Below, in pieces: positions 42,259-52,091 of a DNA stretch of 64,000 bases (position 1 is the first letter of the stretch; each line of letters begins with the position of its first letter). This DNA comes from JAVBNT01 sp031551355 (GTDB taxonomy: Bacteria; Vulcanimicrobiota; CADAWZ01), in the NCBI GenBank assembly GCA_031551355.1, contig JAVBNT010000034.1:1-64000 (forward strand), in the 5' to 3' direction. The notes under the pieces were generated by a model. It had not been told where the DNA came from. It searched no databases and was given only the letters and a program-made list of their open reading frames with translations. Made by a program: the position numbers and the translations under genes.

Positions 42259-42610
42259 ATAGCTCCGCTTCCATTAGCCAGGCGTCTTCCCATACCGATA
42301 ATTCCATATTTATGCTGCCGTTTTTGCGGAAAACGACGCCCTCTTTTTTAAGGAGCTGCCTTTGCCGGCCGGAGAATATTTCCGGCGGAGCCAGTTCGCC
42401 GCTTTTTTTGACAACCCTGTGGCAGGGGAGCTTTCGTTCCGAAGGAGCACAAAACATGGCTTGCCCGACTCTTCTCGACAGGCGGGGATTACCCAGAATG
42501 GCGGCAATTTGTCCGTATGACATGACTTTTCCTTCGGGTATCATCGCTACTATTTGATATACTTTATTGAAAAGACCTTTGTTTGGCGGTTGTTTGCTGT
42601 TTTTTCTCAC
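42248..42610 (-). CDS. MGMT-family protein (short, with active-site Cys)
   Basis: A 120-residue protein equal to the DNA-binding, catalytic C-terminal domain of O6-alkylguanine-DNA alkyltransferase: VYQIVAMIPEGKVMSYGQIAAILG (helix-turn-helix), RRVGQAMFCAP and PCHRVVKKSGE. Cys63 in PCHR is the methyl acceptor; the related alkyltransferase-like proteins have Trp here, so this one may be an active suicide repair enzyme despite lacking the N-terminal domain. It is translationally coupled to the radical SAM gene. Confidence 0.9.
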   Translation of the reverse strand: MRKNSKQPPNKGLFNKVYQIVAMIPEGKVMSYGQIAAILGNPRLSRRVGQAMFCAPSERKLPCHRVVKKSGELAPPEIFSGRQRQLLKKEGVVFRKNGSINMELSVWEDAWLMEAELYED

Positions 42611-42822
42611 TGTTTTTTTATCGGCTTTGTTGTTGATGTTTGATGTGTTTTTGCTTTTCTGCGTTGTTTTTCCTGCCGTTTTTCGGCATATAATCTACCC
42701 TTTCGTCTGTCTTATAGCGATTCTGCAAAATATGCACGTGTTAATATTTATGGTAAAACATTTTTGTCCGGCATTAAGGCAGCCATATTTTAGAAGAAAA
42801 TCTATATATGCTTTGGAAAATT

Positions 42823-42880
42823 GCTAGTCCGCAAAAACGGGGATAAGACATTTGTCTTATCCCCGTTTTTGCGGACTAGC
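42823..42880. repeat. perfect 28-bp palindrome with 2-base spacer
   Basis: The arm GCTAGTCCGC...ATAAGACA (42823-42850) and its exact complement (42853-42880) are separated by TT. It could serve as a two-way terminator, a cruciform site or a repeat. It lies in the 306-base gap between the MGMT-like gene start and the end of the secreted protein gene; nothing else is seen there. Confidence 0.85.
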
Positions 42881-42916
42881 CGCTCTTACTGGTGTGTTAG
42901 GTAAGTTTTATTGCTG

Positions 42917-43927
42917 TTATTTTATGCTTGGCCACCATGCCCACATGATGTGTTTTTTACCGTCTGTTGTTTCATAGGAGCCTTTAAAATTCTTTTCGGA
43001 AGTGGATATTCTTGCGATTCCGAATGATTCAAGTGATTTTATTTCTGCAGGCTGACATATGCCGTCACGGTTGGCGTCGATCCATAATGCGAGACCGCTG
43101 AGCTCTTCGCCTTCCACCCAGCCGTTTTGATCGGCGTCACAAAGTGTTGCCAGTTTGTCAAAACCGTTGGCATAGCCGCCGAGATTGCCGAAAAGCTGGA
43201 GAACCGACGTTACTCTGCCGTTTTCCGGCATCACCAGGAAGGCGTCGGGATTATTGCTTACCCATTCGCAATTGTCGGCGATACCGTCACCGGTTAAATC
43301 AAATTTTGAGGCAAATTCATGGTAGAATCCGGGGGCATGAGGGAGCCATTCATTCTTTGCCGTTGAGATTTTGTTGCTGCCGCTGATGTTGAGGATTAGA
43401 GGGTCATACATGATGGTCGCCGATTCATTAAGGAATACGCTTGTGGTTGTCGTTTCATCGTGTCCAACCGTTGTTTCAACTTCTTCCCTGACACGAACAA
43501 GTTCGCCGTCAATATATTCATACGATATTATGGTTTCATATGAAACGTCGTCAACTACAAAAACCGTGTTGCTGTAGGATTCTTGAAGCGTCCTTCTGTG
43601 AACATCGGCGATAACCCAGCTTGTAGTATAAGTTTTGTCAATTGTCCATCCTGCATTAATAACATCCTGTTGGTGGTAATAGATATTTCCGTAAGGGCTG
43701 TTGTAGTTGCCGAACTGAGTGGTATAGCCGTGTCCCCCGTAACTGCGGTCGTTGTCGTATTTGCGTGTTTCTTCTATCGTTTCCGTTTTGTATACCGTAT
43801 CTGTTTTTATTGTGACACTGGTTTTTTTTGTCTGTGTAGTATTCTTTACGGCCGTAGCCGCAAAAGATGGTGCGGCTATGGACATGACCAATGAGGCGCC
43901 GATTATAATTGCCCAAAACTTTTTCAT
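42917..43927 (-). CDS. secreted protein with calcium-loop-like motifs
   Basis: A 336-residue exported protein. Signal peptide 1-23 ends PSFA. Residues 25-165 are Thr-rich and repetitive (IKTDTVYKTETIEETRKYD, VREEVETTVGHDETTTTS). Residues 210-300 contain Asp-rich loops like those of EF-hands or dockerin-type repeats: DLTGDGIADNCEW, DADQNGWVEGEEL and DANRDGICQPAEI. These probably bind Ca and stabilise an extracellular or periplasmic domain. Function is unknown. It has a good AAGGAGGGG before ATG and is monocistronic, with a 204-base AT-rich gap behind it. Confidence 0.82.
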   Translation of the reverse strand: MKKFWAIIIGASLVMSIAAPSFAATAVKNTTQTKKTSVTIKTDTVYKTETIEETRKYDNDRSYGGHGYTTQFGNYNSPYGNIYYHQQDVINAGWTIDKTYTTSWVIADVHRRTLQESYSNTVFVVDDVSYETIISYEYIDGELVRVREEVETTVGHDETTTTSVFLNESATIMYDPLILNISGSNKISTAKNEWLPHAPGFYHEFASKFDLTGDGIADNCEWVSNNPDAFLVMPENGRVTSVLQLFGNLGGYANGFDKLATLCDADQNGWVEGEELSGLALWIDANRDGICQPAEIKSLESFGIARISTSEKNFKGSYETTDGKKHIMWAWWPSIK

Positions 43928-44131
43928 AATTTATAAACCCCTCCTTGTTTGTAAATTAGAATATCCTATACTTGTATTGTAAAATAAACATGTTAACAAG
44001 ATATTAAAATAGTATTACATTTGCTTAATATAATAATCGATATAATTATCTTATATTTTATCTTATATTTGCTTGTCTTGTTCCATTCTAAGGAATTTTT
44101 TGAGCAGGTTGGTTTGTCGGCGTTTTGTTGA

Positions 44132-45940
44132 TCATAATTTGTATTGTCCGTTGTCGTTTATTTTTAACAGCCAGATGTCTTCATCATCGTTTGTTCTGCC
44201 TTTTCTGTCTGGAATATCGCCCCCTGAATTGGAAAGGGTGTATCCGGTAACGAGCAGGCAGCCGTCTGCGGTCTTTGTGATGGATGAGGATGTATCATTA
44301 CCGTCTCCGCCATAGCATTGATTGAATACAATTGATTTGTCGTGCTCTGTTTGTGATGTGTCAATTTTTAAAATCCAAATGTCGTTTTTTATTGTTTCCG
44401 TGTCTTTTCGCTGAGGTATATCTCCCCCGGGCAGAGAATTTGTTACTCCTGCAATGGCGATAAAGCCTTCGTGAGTCTTTGTTATGTCATAAGGCACGTC
44501 CCATCCGTCTCCGCCGTAGCATTGATTGAATACAATTGATTTGTCGTGCTCTGTCTTTGATGTGTCAATTTTTAGAAGCCAGATGTCGATGCTATCTGTT
44601 ACTCTGCCTTTTCTGTCCGGGATATCGCCTCCGGAATTGGAACTTGTCGTTCCTGCAATGGCGACAAAGCCTTCGTTCGTTTCGGTTATACTATAAGACA
44701 TTTCGCCACTGTCTCCGCCGTAACATTGGTTGAATACGATAGATTTGTCATGGTCTTTCTGTGAGGTATTAATTTTTAGAAGCCAGATGTCGCTGTTATC
44801 TGTTCCTCTGCCTTTTCTGTCCGGGATATCGCCTCCGGAATTGGAACTTGTCGTTCCGACAATAGTCAGACGGCCGTCGTTTGTTTCAGTGACTCCGTGT
44901 ACTATTTCTGAAGTACCGCCACCATAGCATTGATTGAATACGATTGATTTGTCATGGTCTGTTTGTGATGTGTCAATTTTAAGCAGCCAGATATCACTGT
45001 TATCTGTTCCTCTGCCTTCTCTATCAGGAATGTCGCTGCCGGCAGGAGAGCTTGTTTCCCCGGCAATGGCAATACAGCTATCTTTTGTTGTGATTATTGC
45101 GTTTGGAATGTCGTATGCGTTGCCGCCGTAGCATTGGTTGAATACGATAGATTTGTCATACTCTGTCTGTGATGTGTCAATTTTAAGCAGCCAAAGATCT
45201 TTGTCATTTTTTCCAATACCCCTTCTGGCAGGGATATCTTCTCCTGTAGGGGAGTTCGTTTCTCCGGCAATGGCTAGGCAGCCGTCACTTGTTTCCACTA
45301 TTGCATATGCGTAGTCGTCTTTATTTCCGCCATAGCAGCGGTTAAACAGTATTGATTTATTATGATCTGTTTGCTTTGGGTCAATCTTTATTACCCAAAT
45401 GTCGAGATTACTGGTTATGCCTTTTCTTTCTGGGATATCGCCTCCGGAATCGGAACTAGTATTTCCGGCAATGGCAATGCAGCCGTCCTTAGTTTCAATT
45501 GCTTTCCAGGTCATCTCATTTTTGTTGCCGCCGTAGCATCTGTTGAGCAGTGATGAAGCCATTTTTATATCTTCAAGCTGCATGGATGATGATGAAATTG
45601 TTATGTCTCTATACTGAGCTGCGTATCCACTGCCTGGTCTGAAATATTCTATTTTATATTCACCGGGTGTGAGAGTGTCTATTTTGTAATATCCTTGCGC
45701 ATTGGTAAAGACTTTTGGTGAGTGCTGTTTGGCGGATGTTGTTGCAATGCTCACTTCAATATTTGCCAGCGGCTGTAACAGCTCGCTTGAAATAACCCTT
45801 CCCGATATTGAATAAACCTGTTCGGATGGTGGTAAACTTGCGTTGCCTCCAAAGAACCTGTTTTCGTTTGCTCCACTACAGCCGCAGATAGTTGATAAGG
45901 TAATACAGATTAATAATATGATGGCTTTTGTTTTTAACAT
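44132..45940 (-). CDS. lipoprotein with carboxypeptidase-regulatory-like domain and seven propeller repeats
   Basis: A 602-residue lipoprotein. The signal ends in ICGC (lipid Cys about residue 21). Residues 42-125 are a CarboxypepD_reg-like beta sandwich (YSISGRVISSELLQPLANIEVSI, GYYKIDTLTPGEYKIEY). Seven repeats of about 67 residues follow, each with CYGG, a DGCIAIAG-like strand, GGDIPxRKG and DIWLLKID, then spaced by DHDKSIVFN. Seven such blades suit a beta-propeller. The gene shows matching tandem DNA repeats of about 200 bp, very alike in the middle blades. It is probably a surface or periplasmic binding protein. AGGAG lies before the start. Confidence 0.85.
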   Translation of the reverse strand: MLKTKAIILLICITLSTICGCSGANENRFFGGNASLPPSEQVYSISGRVISSELLQPLANIEVSIATTSAKQHSPKVFTNAQGYYKIDTLTPGEYKIEYFRPGSGYAAQYRDITISSSSMQLEDIKMASSLLNRCYGGNKNEMTWKAIETKDGCIAIAGNTSSDSGGDIPERKGITSNLDIWVIKIDPKQTDHNKSILFNRCYGGNKDDYAYAIVETSDGCLAIAGETNSPTGEDIPARRGIGKNDKDLWLLKIDTSQTEYDKSIVFNQCYGGNAYDIPNAIITTKDSCIAIAGETSSPAGSDIPDREGRGTDNSDIWLLKIDTSQTDHDKSIVFNQCYGGGTSEIVHGVTETNDGRLTIVGTTSSNSGGDIPDRKGRGTDNSDIWLLKINTSQKDHDKSIVFNQCYGGDSGEMSYSITETNEGFVAIAGTTSSNSGGDIPDRKGRVTDSIDIWLLKIDTSKTEHDKSIVFNQCYGGDGWDVPYDITKTHEGFIAIAGVTNSLPGGDIPQRKDTETIKNDIWILKIDTSQTEHDKSIVFNQCYGGDGNDTSSSITKTADGCLLVTGYTLSNSGGDIPDRKGRTNDDEDIWLLKINDNGQYKL

Positions 45941-45974
45941 TTGTCATACTCCTTTTGCTGATTTTTAAAGGCAA

Positions 45975-46010
45975 TAAAAAATACCGCCCTGCATGTAGAG
46001 TAGGGCGGTG
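45975..46010 (-). terminator. terminator after the first giant pilin-like gene
   Basis: ACCGCCCT and AGGGCGGT form a stem with an 11-base loop; on the minus strand it is followed by ATTTTTTATT. It lies eight bases past the stop at 46018. Confidence 0.85.
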
Positions 46011-46017
46011 GAAGTTT

Positions 46018-48843
46018 TTAGTGTTCCGAAGAGGTGTGCGGAATCTTGCTGAAAATGCCGCGGAACATGTACTTGGTGATAACGCTTTTACCGTAGAAAA
46101 ACTGCATATAATCGGGATCGTAGCACAGTTGAAATAGTTCGGCATTGTTGATGCTGATATTGCCTTTGTCGGTTAGATTGCCCTGATCGTCTTTACCATA
46201 GGCGACAATGCCGCCTATTACCGTCAGTGAGCCTTTGTTCACATTTGCCTTAAAATCACCCTCCCTGACAAAAACCATGCCTCGCAGGATAGTGTCGTTT
46301 TTTTCCGGCAGGTAATCCTTTTTAAGTTTATTCTTAAGTTTTAAATGCTGATCTGGACCAAAATCTCCGCGGATAGTATCAGGATCTGTGTCGGTGCGAT
46401 AGCCAACCGTTTCGTCTTCTAAGTTTATTATCATGTTTTTGCCGCTGGATTCCCCATTTTTATCCCAACTTTTTCCGGTATACTCCATTTTTTTCATGTT
46501 GTTTGTTACTGCCGCAAGCTGTGTTAATCCACCCTCTATTGCTTCAATGGTTCCCATGTCATAGCTGCTATCAACTGCATCTTCATATTCCTTTTTAAAT
46601 TCATCTTTTATTTTCTCCATTATTCTAGGAATATTCACCTGTATTTCTGACCCGCTTTTAAAATATTGTTCTTCAGCTTCAATTTTAAAAGTATATCTTA
46701 CAGGTTTGCTTGCTCCATGGTTTCTTAGTTTTGCATATGCTGATTTGTTTGATTCTTCAGGGATATGTATTAAGATGTCAAACGGATGGGTGTTGTCACT
46801 TCCTTTCATATTGTGTAACCAAATTTCCGTGTATTGTCCGGAAATATCTGGAAATGTTCCCATAATTGCCGTTGTAGCAGTGGAATCAACCTTTTCTATT
46901 GAAACATTGGTTGTGTGTGGTGATGAATGGAAGATATCTGTGACTGTTTCGTAATATCGGTTTATATATTTGTCATACAAATATTTATCGTCGCTTCGTA
47001 AAATTCCAATTGTATAAGTGTTTTGGGTTGTGCTTGTTCCTTTTTTTTCAAGTGTTACGTTTACATCCTCAAACCCTGAACCCGAATCCGAGGGTGTCGA
47101 TGTATCAATATCGCCGCCGACAACGCCGCTGTTTTTAGCAATTACCGTCTGGGCGAATAACAGTTGCTCCTTGCTGTCGGTGCAGCCGTTTTTTGCGAGG
47201 ATATCCTTGAGGGTTCCCTTGGCGCCTTTATGGTCCAGCAGCTCCGCTGCCGCTTCTTTTTCGGTGGTGAATCTTTCCTGTTCTTCTTCCGAACCGATAA
47301 ACTCTCGCCAGATATCGTCTATATGGTCGCTGACTTCTTTGAATGCTGCTTCATATTCCTTGGCACTGGTTTCGATAATATGGACGTTTTTTTGCGCATA
47401 AACCGAGACGCCGCTGTTTTTCCGGGTGTCGAAAAAAGAGCCTCCCTGCATGCAAATATTGCCTTTGGAAAGTATTTTGCCCGAGCCGCTGACTTTTGCC
47501 TGCAGTATGATGTCGGGTGATAGTCTGTCGGTGCCGCTGTCGGCTTCCAGTGACGAACCTTCGCCGAAAATGATGTTTGGTCTTTCCTCTTTCGATATCG
47601 AGAGTGTTTTTGCTTTGCCGGAGTTTGTATAGGGATTGATGTTATCTACAGCGCCGAAAAAAATGCTGCCGCTGCATCTGTTGGCGTTGCTGAATCTTAC
47701 TTCTTTGCCGTTGAAGCTCATATTGTCGGTTTTCAATTGATTGCCGATGGCGGTAGGATTTGCCTGTAGAGCGATTGTTTCGCCGTCACTTTGTATTGCG
47801 GCGCAGTGGTACCACTGGCCCTCCTTTGTATTGTAGATATAAGCTCCGGAGTCGATATTTGCCCTGCGGCTGCCTGCCGTATTATCCCAGTTGATCTTGT
47901 TGCCGGCTTCAAGCATTTTGTCCGTATGCTGAAGGGCGTTATCAGTAGTATCAATATTGACGCCGTATTTTTCAATGTTTTCTTTAAGCTGTTTTCCATC
48001 GCTGTCAAAATCGCATATTTTGATGTTTTGGGCGCTGGTGTAGCCGTTGTTGAAGTTTACAAAACAGTTTTTATTTTTGGCGGTGGAGTGAATGTCGAGA
48101 TAGCCGTAAGCTCTCAGTGATGTAGATTCCTGACTTTTGGCGCTTATAAGCGCCGAGGGATTTGCTCCTATGAGATTTATATCGATGTTTCCTCTGGCTA
48201 CTGACGAGGTTTTGAATTCTTTTATATCCTCTACACTGATCAGGGCCTCCGCATATCTCACCGTTTTGTTGCATATCCCCTGTGAAATTATATGTATTGT
48301 ATTTTTAGGGATGTTTGATTTGTAGATTTTAAATTCTTTTGTTTGCGGATCCCGTTTAAACGTCGTTCCTTCCGATGTGCTTGACAGGTTGTTGCAAGAA
48401 AGAAAATTTATATCTTTAAACTCTTCTTTACTGTTCATCTCCGCAATTAATTGTTCATTGATGCTGCCTGAAGGACTTGGCGGAATGAGGGCTATACGGA
48501 AACGTGAGCGTGCCTGAGAGCCTTCTTCACTGCCGAACAATACTTCGACGGCGCCCTCTTTTTCTATTACTTTCAGCGGTCCGCATGATTCGTCGTAGAT
48601 CGTTACGGGCTCTTTGGAGATTGGGGTCCATTCCGGGTTTTGATAGACCTGGGCTCTTACGTATTCCAGTCCTGACAGAGCGGCGTATTGTGCCTGTTCG
48701 CTCTCGCTGTATTTTTGCCCGCCTTTCAGATTTGCTACGGCGCTCATTGATATTAATGTTACAATCATGATTATGACTGTAAGCAGTATCATAATAGTAA
48801 TTAATATTATGCCCTTATTCTTTTTATCCGTTGTTATTATCAT
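46018..48843 (-). CDS. giant PilX/GspK-like pilin protein, paralogue 1
   Basis: A 941-residue protein from the ATG at 48843 (AAGAGGAG just upstream; an in-frame ATG at 48885 adds 14 residues). A class III prepilin signal is present: KKNKG followed by IILITIMILLTVIIMIV, cleaved after Gly, without Glu5, as in GspK/PilX minor pilins. The helix continues into SEQAQYAALSGLEYVRAQVY. About 850 residues of extracellular beta-rich sequence follow, ending with SLTVIGGIVAYGKDDQ...LCYDPDYMQFFYG. Normal PilX/GspK proteins are about a third this size. It may be a tip pilin carrying a cargo or adhesive domain. The next gene on this strand is its paralogue. Confidence 0.82.
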   Translation of the reverse strand: MIITTDKKNKGIILITIMILLTVIIMIVTLISMSAVANLKGGQKYSESEQAQYAALSGLEYVRAQVYQNPEWTPISKEPVTIYDESCGPLKVIEKEGAVEVLFGSEEGSQARSRFRIALIPPSPSGSINEQLIAEMNSKEEFKDINFLSCNNLSSTSEGTTFKRDPQTKEFKIYKSNIPKNTIHIISQGICNKTVRYAEALISVEDIKEFKTSSVARGNIDINLIGANPSALISAKSQESTSLRAYGYLDIHSTAKNKNCFVNFNNGYTSAQNIKICDFDSDGKQLKENIEKYGVNIDTTDNALQHTDKMLEAGNKINWDNTAGSRRANIDSGAYIYNTKEGQWYHCAAIQSDGETIALQANPTAIGNQLKTDNMSFNGKEVRFSNANRCSGSIFFGAVDNINPYTNSGKAKTLSISKEERPNIIFGEGSSLEADSGTDRLSPDIILQAKVSGSGKILSKGNICMQGGSFFDTRKNSGVSVYAQKNVHIIETSAKEYEAAFKEVSDHIDDIWREFIGSEEEQERFTTEKEAAAELLDHKGAKGTLKDILAKNGCTDSKEQLLFAQTVIAKNSGVVGGDIDTSTPSDSGSGFEDVNVTLEKKGTSTTQNTYTIGILRSDDKYLYDKYINRYYETVTDIFHSSPHTTNVSIEKVDSTATTAIMGTFPDISGQYTEIWLHNMKGSDNTHPFDILIHIPEESNKSAYAKLRNHGASKPVRYTFKIEAEEQYFKSGSEIQVNIPRIMEKIKDEFKKEYEDAVDSSYDMGTIEAIEGGLTQLAAVTNNMKKMEYTGKSWDKNGESSGKNMIINLEDETVGYRTDTDPDTIRGDFGPDQHLKLKNKLKKDYLPEKNDTILRGMVFVREGDFKANVNKGSLTVIGGIVAYGKDDQGNLTDKGNISINNAELFQLCYDPDYMQFFYGKSVITKYMFRGIFSKIPHTSSEH

Positions 48844-49114
48844 TGCTCCTCTTTTCTGATTGTTTCGCTGCTCTATATTTATCATTCTTATTATTGAATA
48901 ATGAGTATAGTCGATTTATGAATGTTGTATATGTTATTATACAATCAAACAATGATTTATTTCAACAAAGATATATTTATGTTTTATGTTGTGTGTTTAA
49001 CTTTTGCTTTTATCTGTTTTTTTCTGTATATAAGCAAACTTTTAATCATGGATACTTTGAACCGGTTTTATTTTGAGGGGATTAAAGATTGGTGATTCAT
49101 GGCCGGGAATAAAT

Positions 49115-49151
49115 AAAAAACTTCCTGTCAACTGTTGACAGGAAGTTTTTT
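49115..49151 (-). terminator. terminator after the second giant pilin-like gene
   Basis: A perfect 17-bp stem (AAAAAACTTCCTGTCAA / TTGACAGGAAGTTTTTT) with a CTG loop. It separates the two pilin genes into distinct units. The rest of 48844-49114 holds only AT-rich leader sequence. Confidence 0.9.
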
Positions 49152-49175
49152 ATGTTGAATCAGATGCCGTTTTGC

Positions 49176-52091
49176 CTACAGCACTGCTCTGAAAACATAT
49201 TGGGTTATTACTCTCTGACCGTAAAAGAAGTGCATATAATCAGGGTCGTAGCAGAGATTAAAAGCTCCGGCATTGGTTATTGAAATATTGCCGCCTTTGT
49301 GGTTAATATTGTCGTTTTCATCTTTGCCATAGGCGACGATACCGCCTACGACTGTCAGTGAACCCTTGCCGGCGTCAGCACTGAAGTTGCCGTTTTTGAC
49401 GAAAATCATACCGCGGACAATGGTGTCGTTTACTCCCGGAAGGACATTTTCTTTAAGCGTTTCTTTTAAAACCAGATGTTGCTTTTTTCCGCTCCCGACA
49501 ATTGTGTCCGGGTCTCCGGTAATGCAGCCCAACTGTAAACTTGAGTTGGCATTGATTTTGGCGACAAAGTCATTTACATTTGGTGAGGCGTTTGTAAAGG
49601 CTTTTTTTGTATATTCAAAACCTTTTAATGCTTCCCTGAATTCATTTAATATAGGTAATACCTCCGAAGCATTGCTTGATTTATAGTTCACTCTGTCTTT
49701 GCCGTTATGAAGTATATTGTAAGGTTCTGCTTTGTAACTGATTTCCGGGGCAAGAGAGATTAGTCCGTTGACAATCAAGGGCAGGTTTATTTTGTAACTT
49801 AAACCGTTTTCATTAACTTCGGCTTCTGTAACTCCCTGCTGATTCAATATTAAATGGGTTTCCTGATTATAACAAGAGTTAGGATTGTCAGGGTTTGTTT
49901 TGTCAAAAATTCTCCCCTGGCCAAATTTTGCGTAAATTTTATCGTTTTGATTTATAGGTATATATATAAATAAATCGTTGGGACTGGGATCCATAACTGC
50001 CTTTGCCTGATGAATCCATATTTCGATATATCCGCCTTCCGAATTAACCGTATCTTTGTTGAGAACATAATTACCGCCGACTTTAGTGGTTGAGTTTAAT
50101 TTTTCAAATTCATCGGTTCTAAAGTTAACGGAGATACTTATGCCGTTGTTATCGTAATTGCGTTCCCATTTGTAGCCATCAGAGCCGAAATAACCCGGCT
50201 TATACGGATCTGCTTTTGCAAATTCGGTCGGAACATAATTTGAAATGTCACTCATTGATTGAGGCAATATCTGCAGAAAGCCCGTCGGAGGGGTTGATGC
50301 GTCAATATCTCCGCCGACAATGGCACTGTTCTTTGATAATACCATCTCGGCAAATAATTGCTGTTCCCGTTCGTCCTTGCAGCCGAGTGCCGTCAGTTGT
50401 TTGGCCAGAGTTGTTTTGGCTCCCTTGAATGTATATTCTTTTTCAAGAAGTTTTTTGGCTGCTACAGCTTCCGATTCGAACTGCTGTTCGTTGGCATAAT
50501 CCGCGAAACTTGTCCAGACTGTCTGTAAATACTCGTTTACGGTATCTGTGTATTGAGTTGTTGTTGACGGAAGAATTTCAACATTTTCCTCGGCATAAAC
50601 TGAGACGCCATTGTTTTTTTGGGTATCAAAGAATGAGCCTCCCTGGAAGTATACGCTGCCTTTAGAGTAAATTTTGCCGGTGCCTGTTAGTTCTCCCTGA
50701 AGAATAAGGTCGGCGCTTTTATTAGGACCGCCGACTTCAAGTGTGGCATTTTCATTAAAATTGATGTTGAGTCTTTTTAATCCTGAGATGTTTATGTCCT
50801 GATTGGACTTAGCCGGTAAATTACCTACATCCACAGCTGCAAAAATTAAATTTCCCCTGCAGGCAATGTTTCCGTTTAATTCCAGTTTTAAATCTGCAAA
50901 ATTTATCCCGTTATGATTTGTATTGCTTATTGGTTTGGGCGGCGTAAATCCTATTGATATCGTCTCTTTTCTGAGCCCGCTGATAATTGCTTCTTCACAA
51001 TGATACCATTTCTCATCACTTAGATTGTACAGATAAGCTCCGGGTGAGAGACCGTCTGCAGAAGAATTTGTCGTAAGTGTTGACCAGTTGATATCTTTAC
51101 CGGACTCCAGCATCTCATTGGTCATTGCCAGAGAATTTTCGCTTGTATCTATATTTATTCCGTAGGATGATGCCAATGAGTTGGTCAGCTCTTTATTGTT
51201 TATTTTTATTTTTTTACCGTAGGCATATCCGTCATTGGCTAAAACAAAGCAATTTTTATTTTCGGCAACGGAGCCTACTTCAATGTTTCCGTAAGCTCTT
51301 AATGAGGTTGATTCCTGAGTTCTGGCATTTATGAGCAGTGACGGATTCGCTCCTACAAGACCGACATTTATGTTGCCTCTGGCGATCGAAGATGTGCTGA
51401 AATTTTTTATGTCGGCTACATTTATGAAGGATTCGGCATATCTTACCGTGCCGTTGGAAACGCCTTGTGATACAAGATATATCGTATTTGCGGGGAGATC
51501 TTTTTTATAAACCTCAAAATTGTTTGTTTCTCTGTTTTTTTTGAAAATGTTGTAGCTGCCGGTGCGGGCGACATTGTTACATGAAATGTAATCTATCGTA
51601 CGTTTATAACTTTTGTCTATATCTGTATTTTCTTCGCTGTTTTTAAGCTGAAGCTTTCTTCCGTTCATTAAATTAGCCAGTTCATCCGGAGACTCTATGT
51701 GTGCTTTGTCCGGTGATACAAATACGATGCGGAACATAGCTTTGTTATTAGAGTCGCTGTCATTGATGTAGCCTTCAACAATGCCTTTTCCTTCGTTTAT
51801 TATCAGCGGTGACTGAGAGTTTGAACAAAGGTATATTGATTCTTCCGATTTTGCCGTATTTTGCATCCATTCTGCATTTTTGTAGATTCTGGATCTGGCG
51901 TATTCAAGTCCTGAAAGAGCTGCATATTGGGCTTTTTCCGCATCATTGTAGGATTTGCCCAATTGAAGTCCATTGTGAGCCGATAAAGCTAGAAGGGTTG
52001 CGATCATAACTATGATAGTAAGCAACAGCATAGTTGTTATTAATACTATGCCCTTTTTGTTTTTCTTAAAACTATTTTTTAAAGAAAACAA
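49176..52091 (-). CDS. giant PilX/GspK-like pilin protein, paralogue 2
   Basis: A 971-residue paralogue of the neighbouring protein. It starts at TTG 52091, backed by AGGGGAG seven bases upstream. The prepilin signal is KKNKKG followed by IVLITTMLLLTIIVMIATLLALSA, then DAEKAQYAALSGLEYARSRIY. Shared landmarks are RYAESFINVADIKNFSTSSIARGNI, YFQGGSFFDTQKNNGVSVYAEENV, SAIVGGDIDASTPP and a C-terminal GSLTVVGGIVAYGKDE...LCYDPDYMHFFYG block. The middle (about 600-800) diverges most, as expected of an exposed region. Both would be exported through a type II/IV pilus-like system that is not in this window. Confidence 0.83.
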   Translation of the reverse strand: MFSLKNSFKKNKKGIVLITTMLLLTIIVMIATLLALSAHNGLQLGKSYNDAEKAQYAALSGLEYARSRIYKNAEWMQNTAKSEESIYLCSNSQSPLIINEGKGIVEGYINDSDSNNKAMFRIVFVSPDKAHIESPDELANLMNGRKLQLKNSEENTDIDKSYKRTIDYISCNNVARTGSYNIFKKNRETNNFEVYKKDLPANTIYLVSQGVSNGTVRYAESFINVADIKNFSTSSIARGNINVGLVGANPSLLINARTQESTSLRAYGNIEVGSVAENKNCFVLANDGYAYGKKIKINNKELTNSLASSYGINIDTSENSLAMTNEMLESGKDINWSTLTTNSSADGLSPGAYLYNLSDEKWYHCEEAIISGLRKETISIGFTPPKPISNTNHNGINFADLKLELNGNIACRGNLIFAAVDVGNLPAKSNQDINISGLKRLNINFNENATLEVGGPNKSADLILQGELTGTGKIYSKGSVYFQGGSFFDTQKNNGVSVYAEENVEILPSTTTQYTDTVNEYLQTVWTSFADYANEQQFESEAVAAKKLLEKEYTFKGAKTTLAKQLTALGCKDEREQQLFAEMVLSKNSAIVGGDIDASTPPTGFLQILPQSMSDISNYVPTEFAKADPYKPGYFGSDGYKWERNYDNNGISISVNFRTDEFEKLNSTTKVGGNYVLNKDTVNSEGGYIEIWIHQAKAVMDPSPNDLFIYIPINQNDKIYAKFGQGRIFDKTNPDNPNSCYNQETHLILNQQGVTEAEVNENGLSYKINLPLIVNGLISLAPEISYKAEPYNILHNGKDRVNYKSSNASEVLPILNEFREALKGFEYTKKAFTNASPNVNDFVAKINANSSLQLGCITGDPDTIVGSGKKQHLVLKETLKENVLPGVNDTIVRGMIFVKNGNFSADAGKGSLTVVGGIVAYGKDENDNINHKGGNISITNAGAFNLCYDPDYMHFFYGQRVITQYVFRAVL

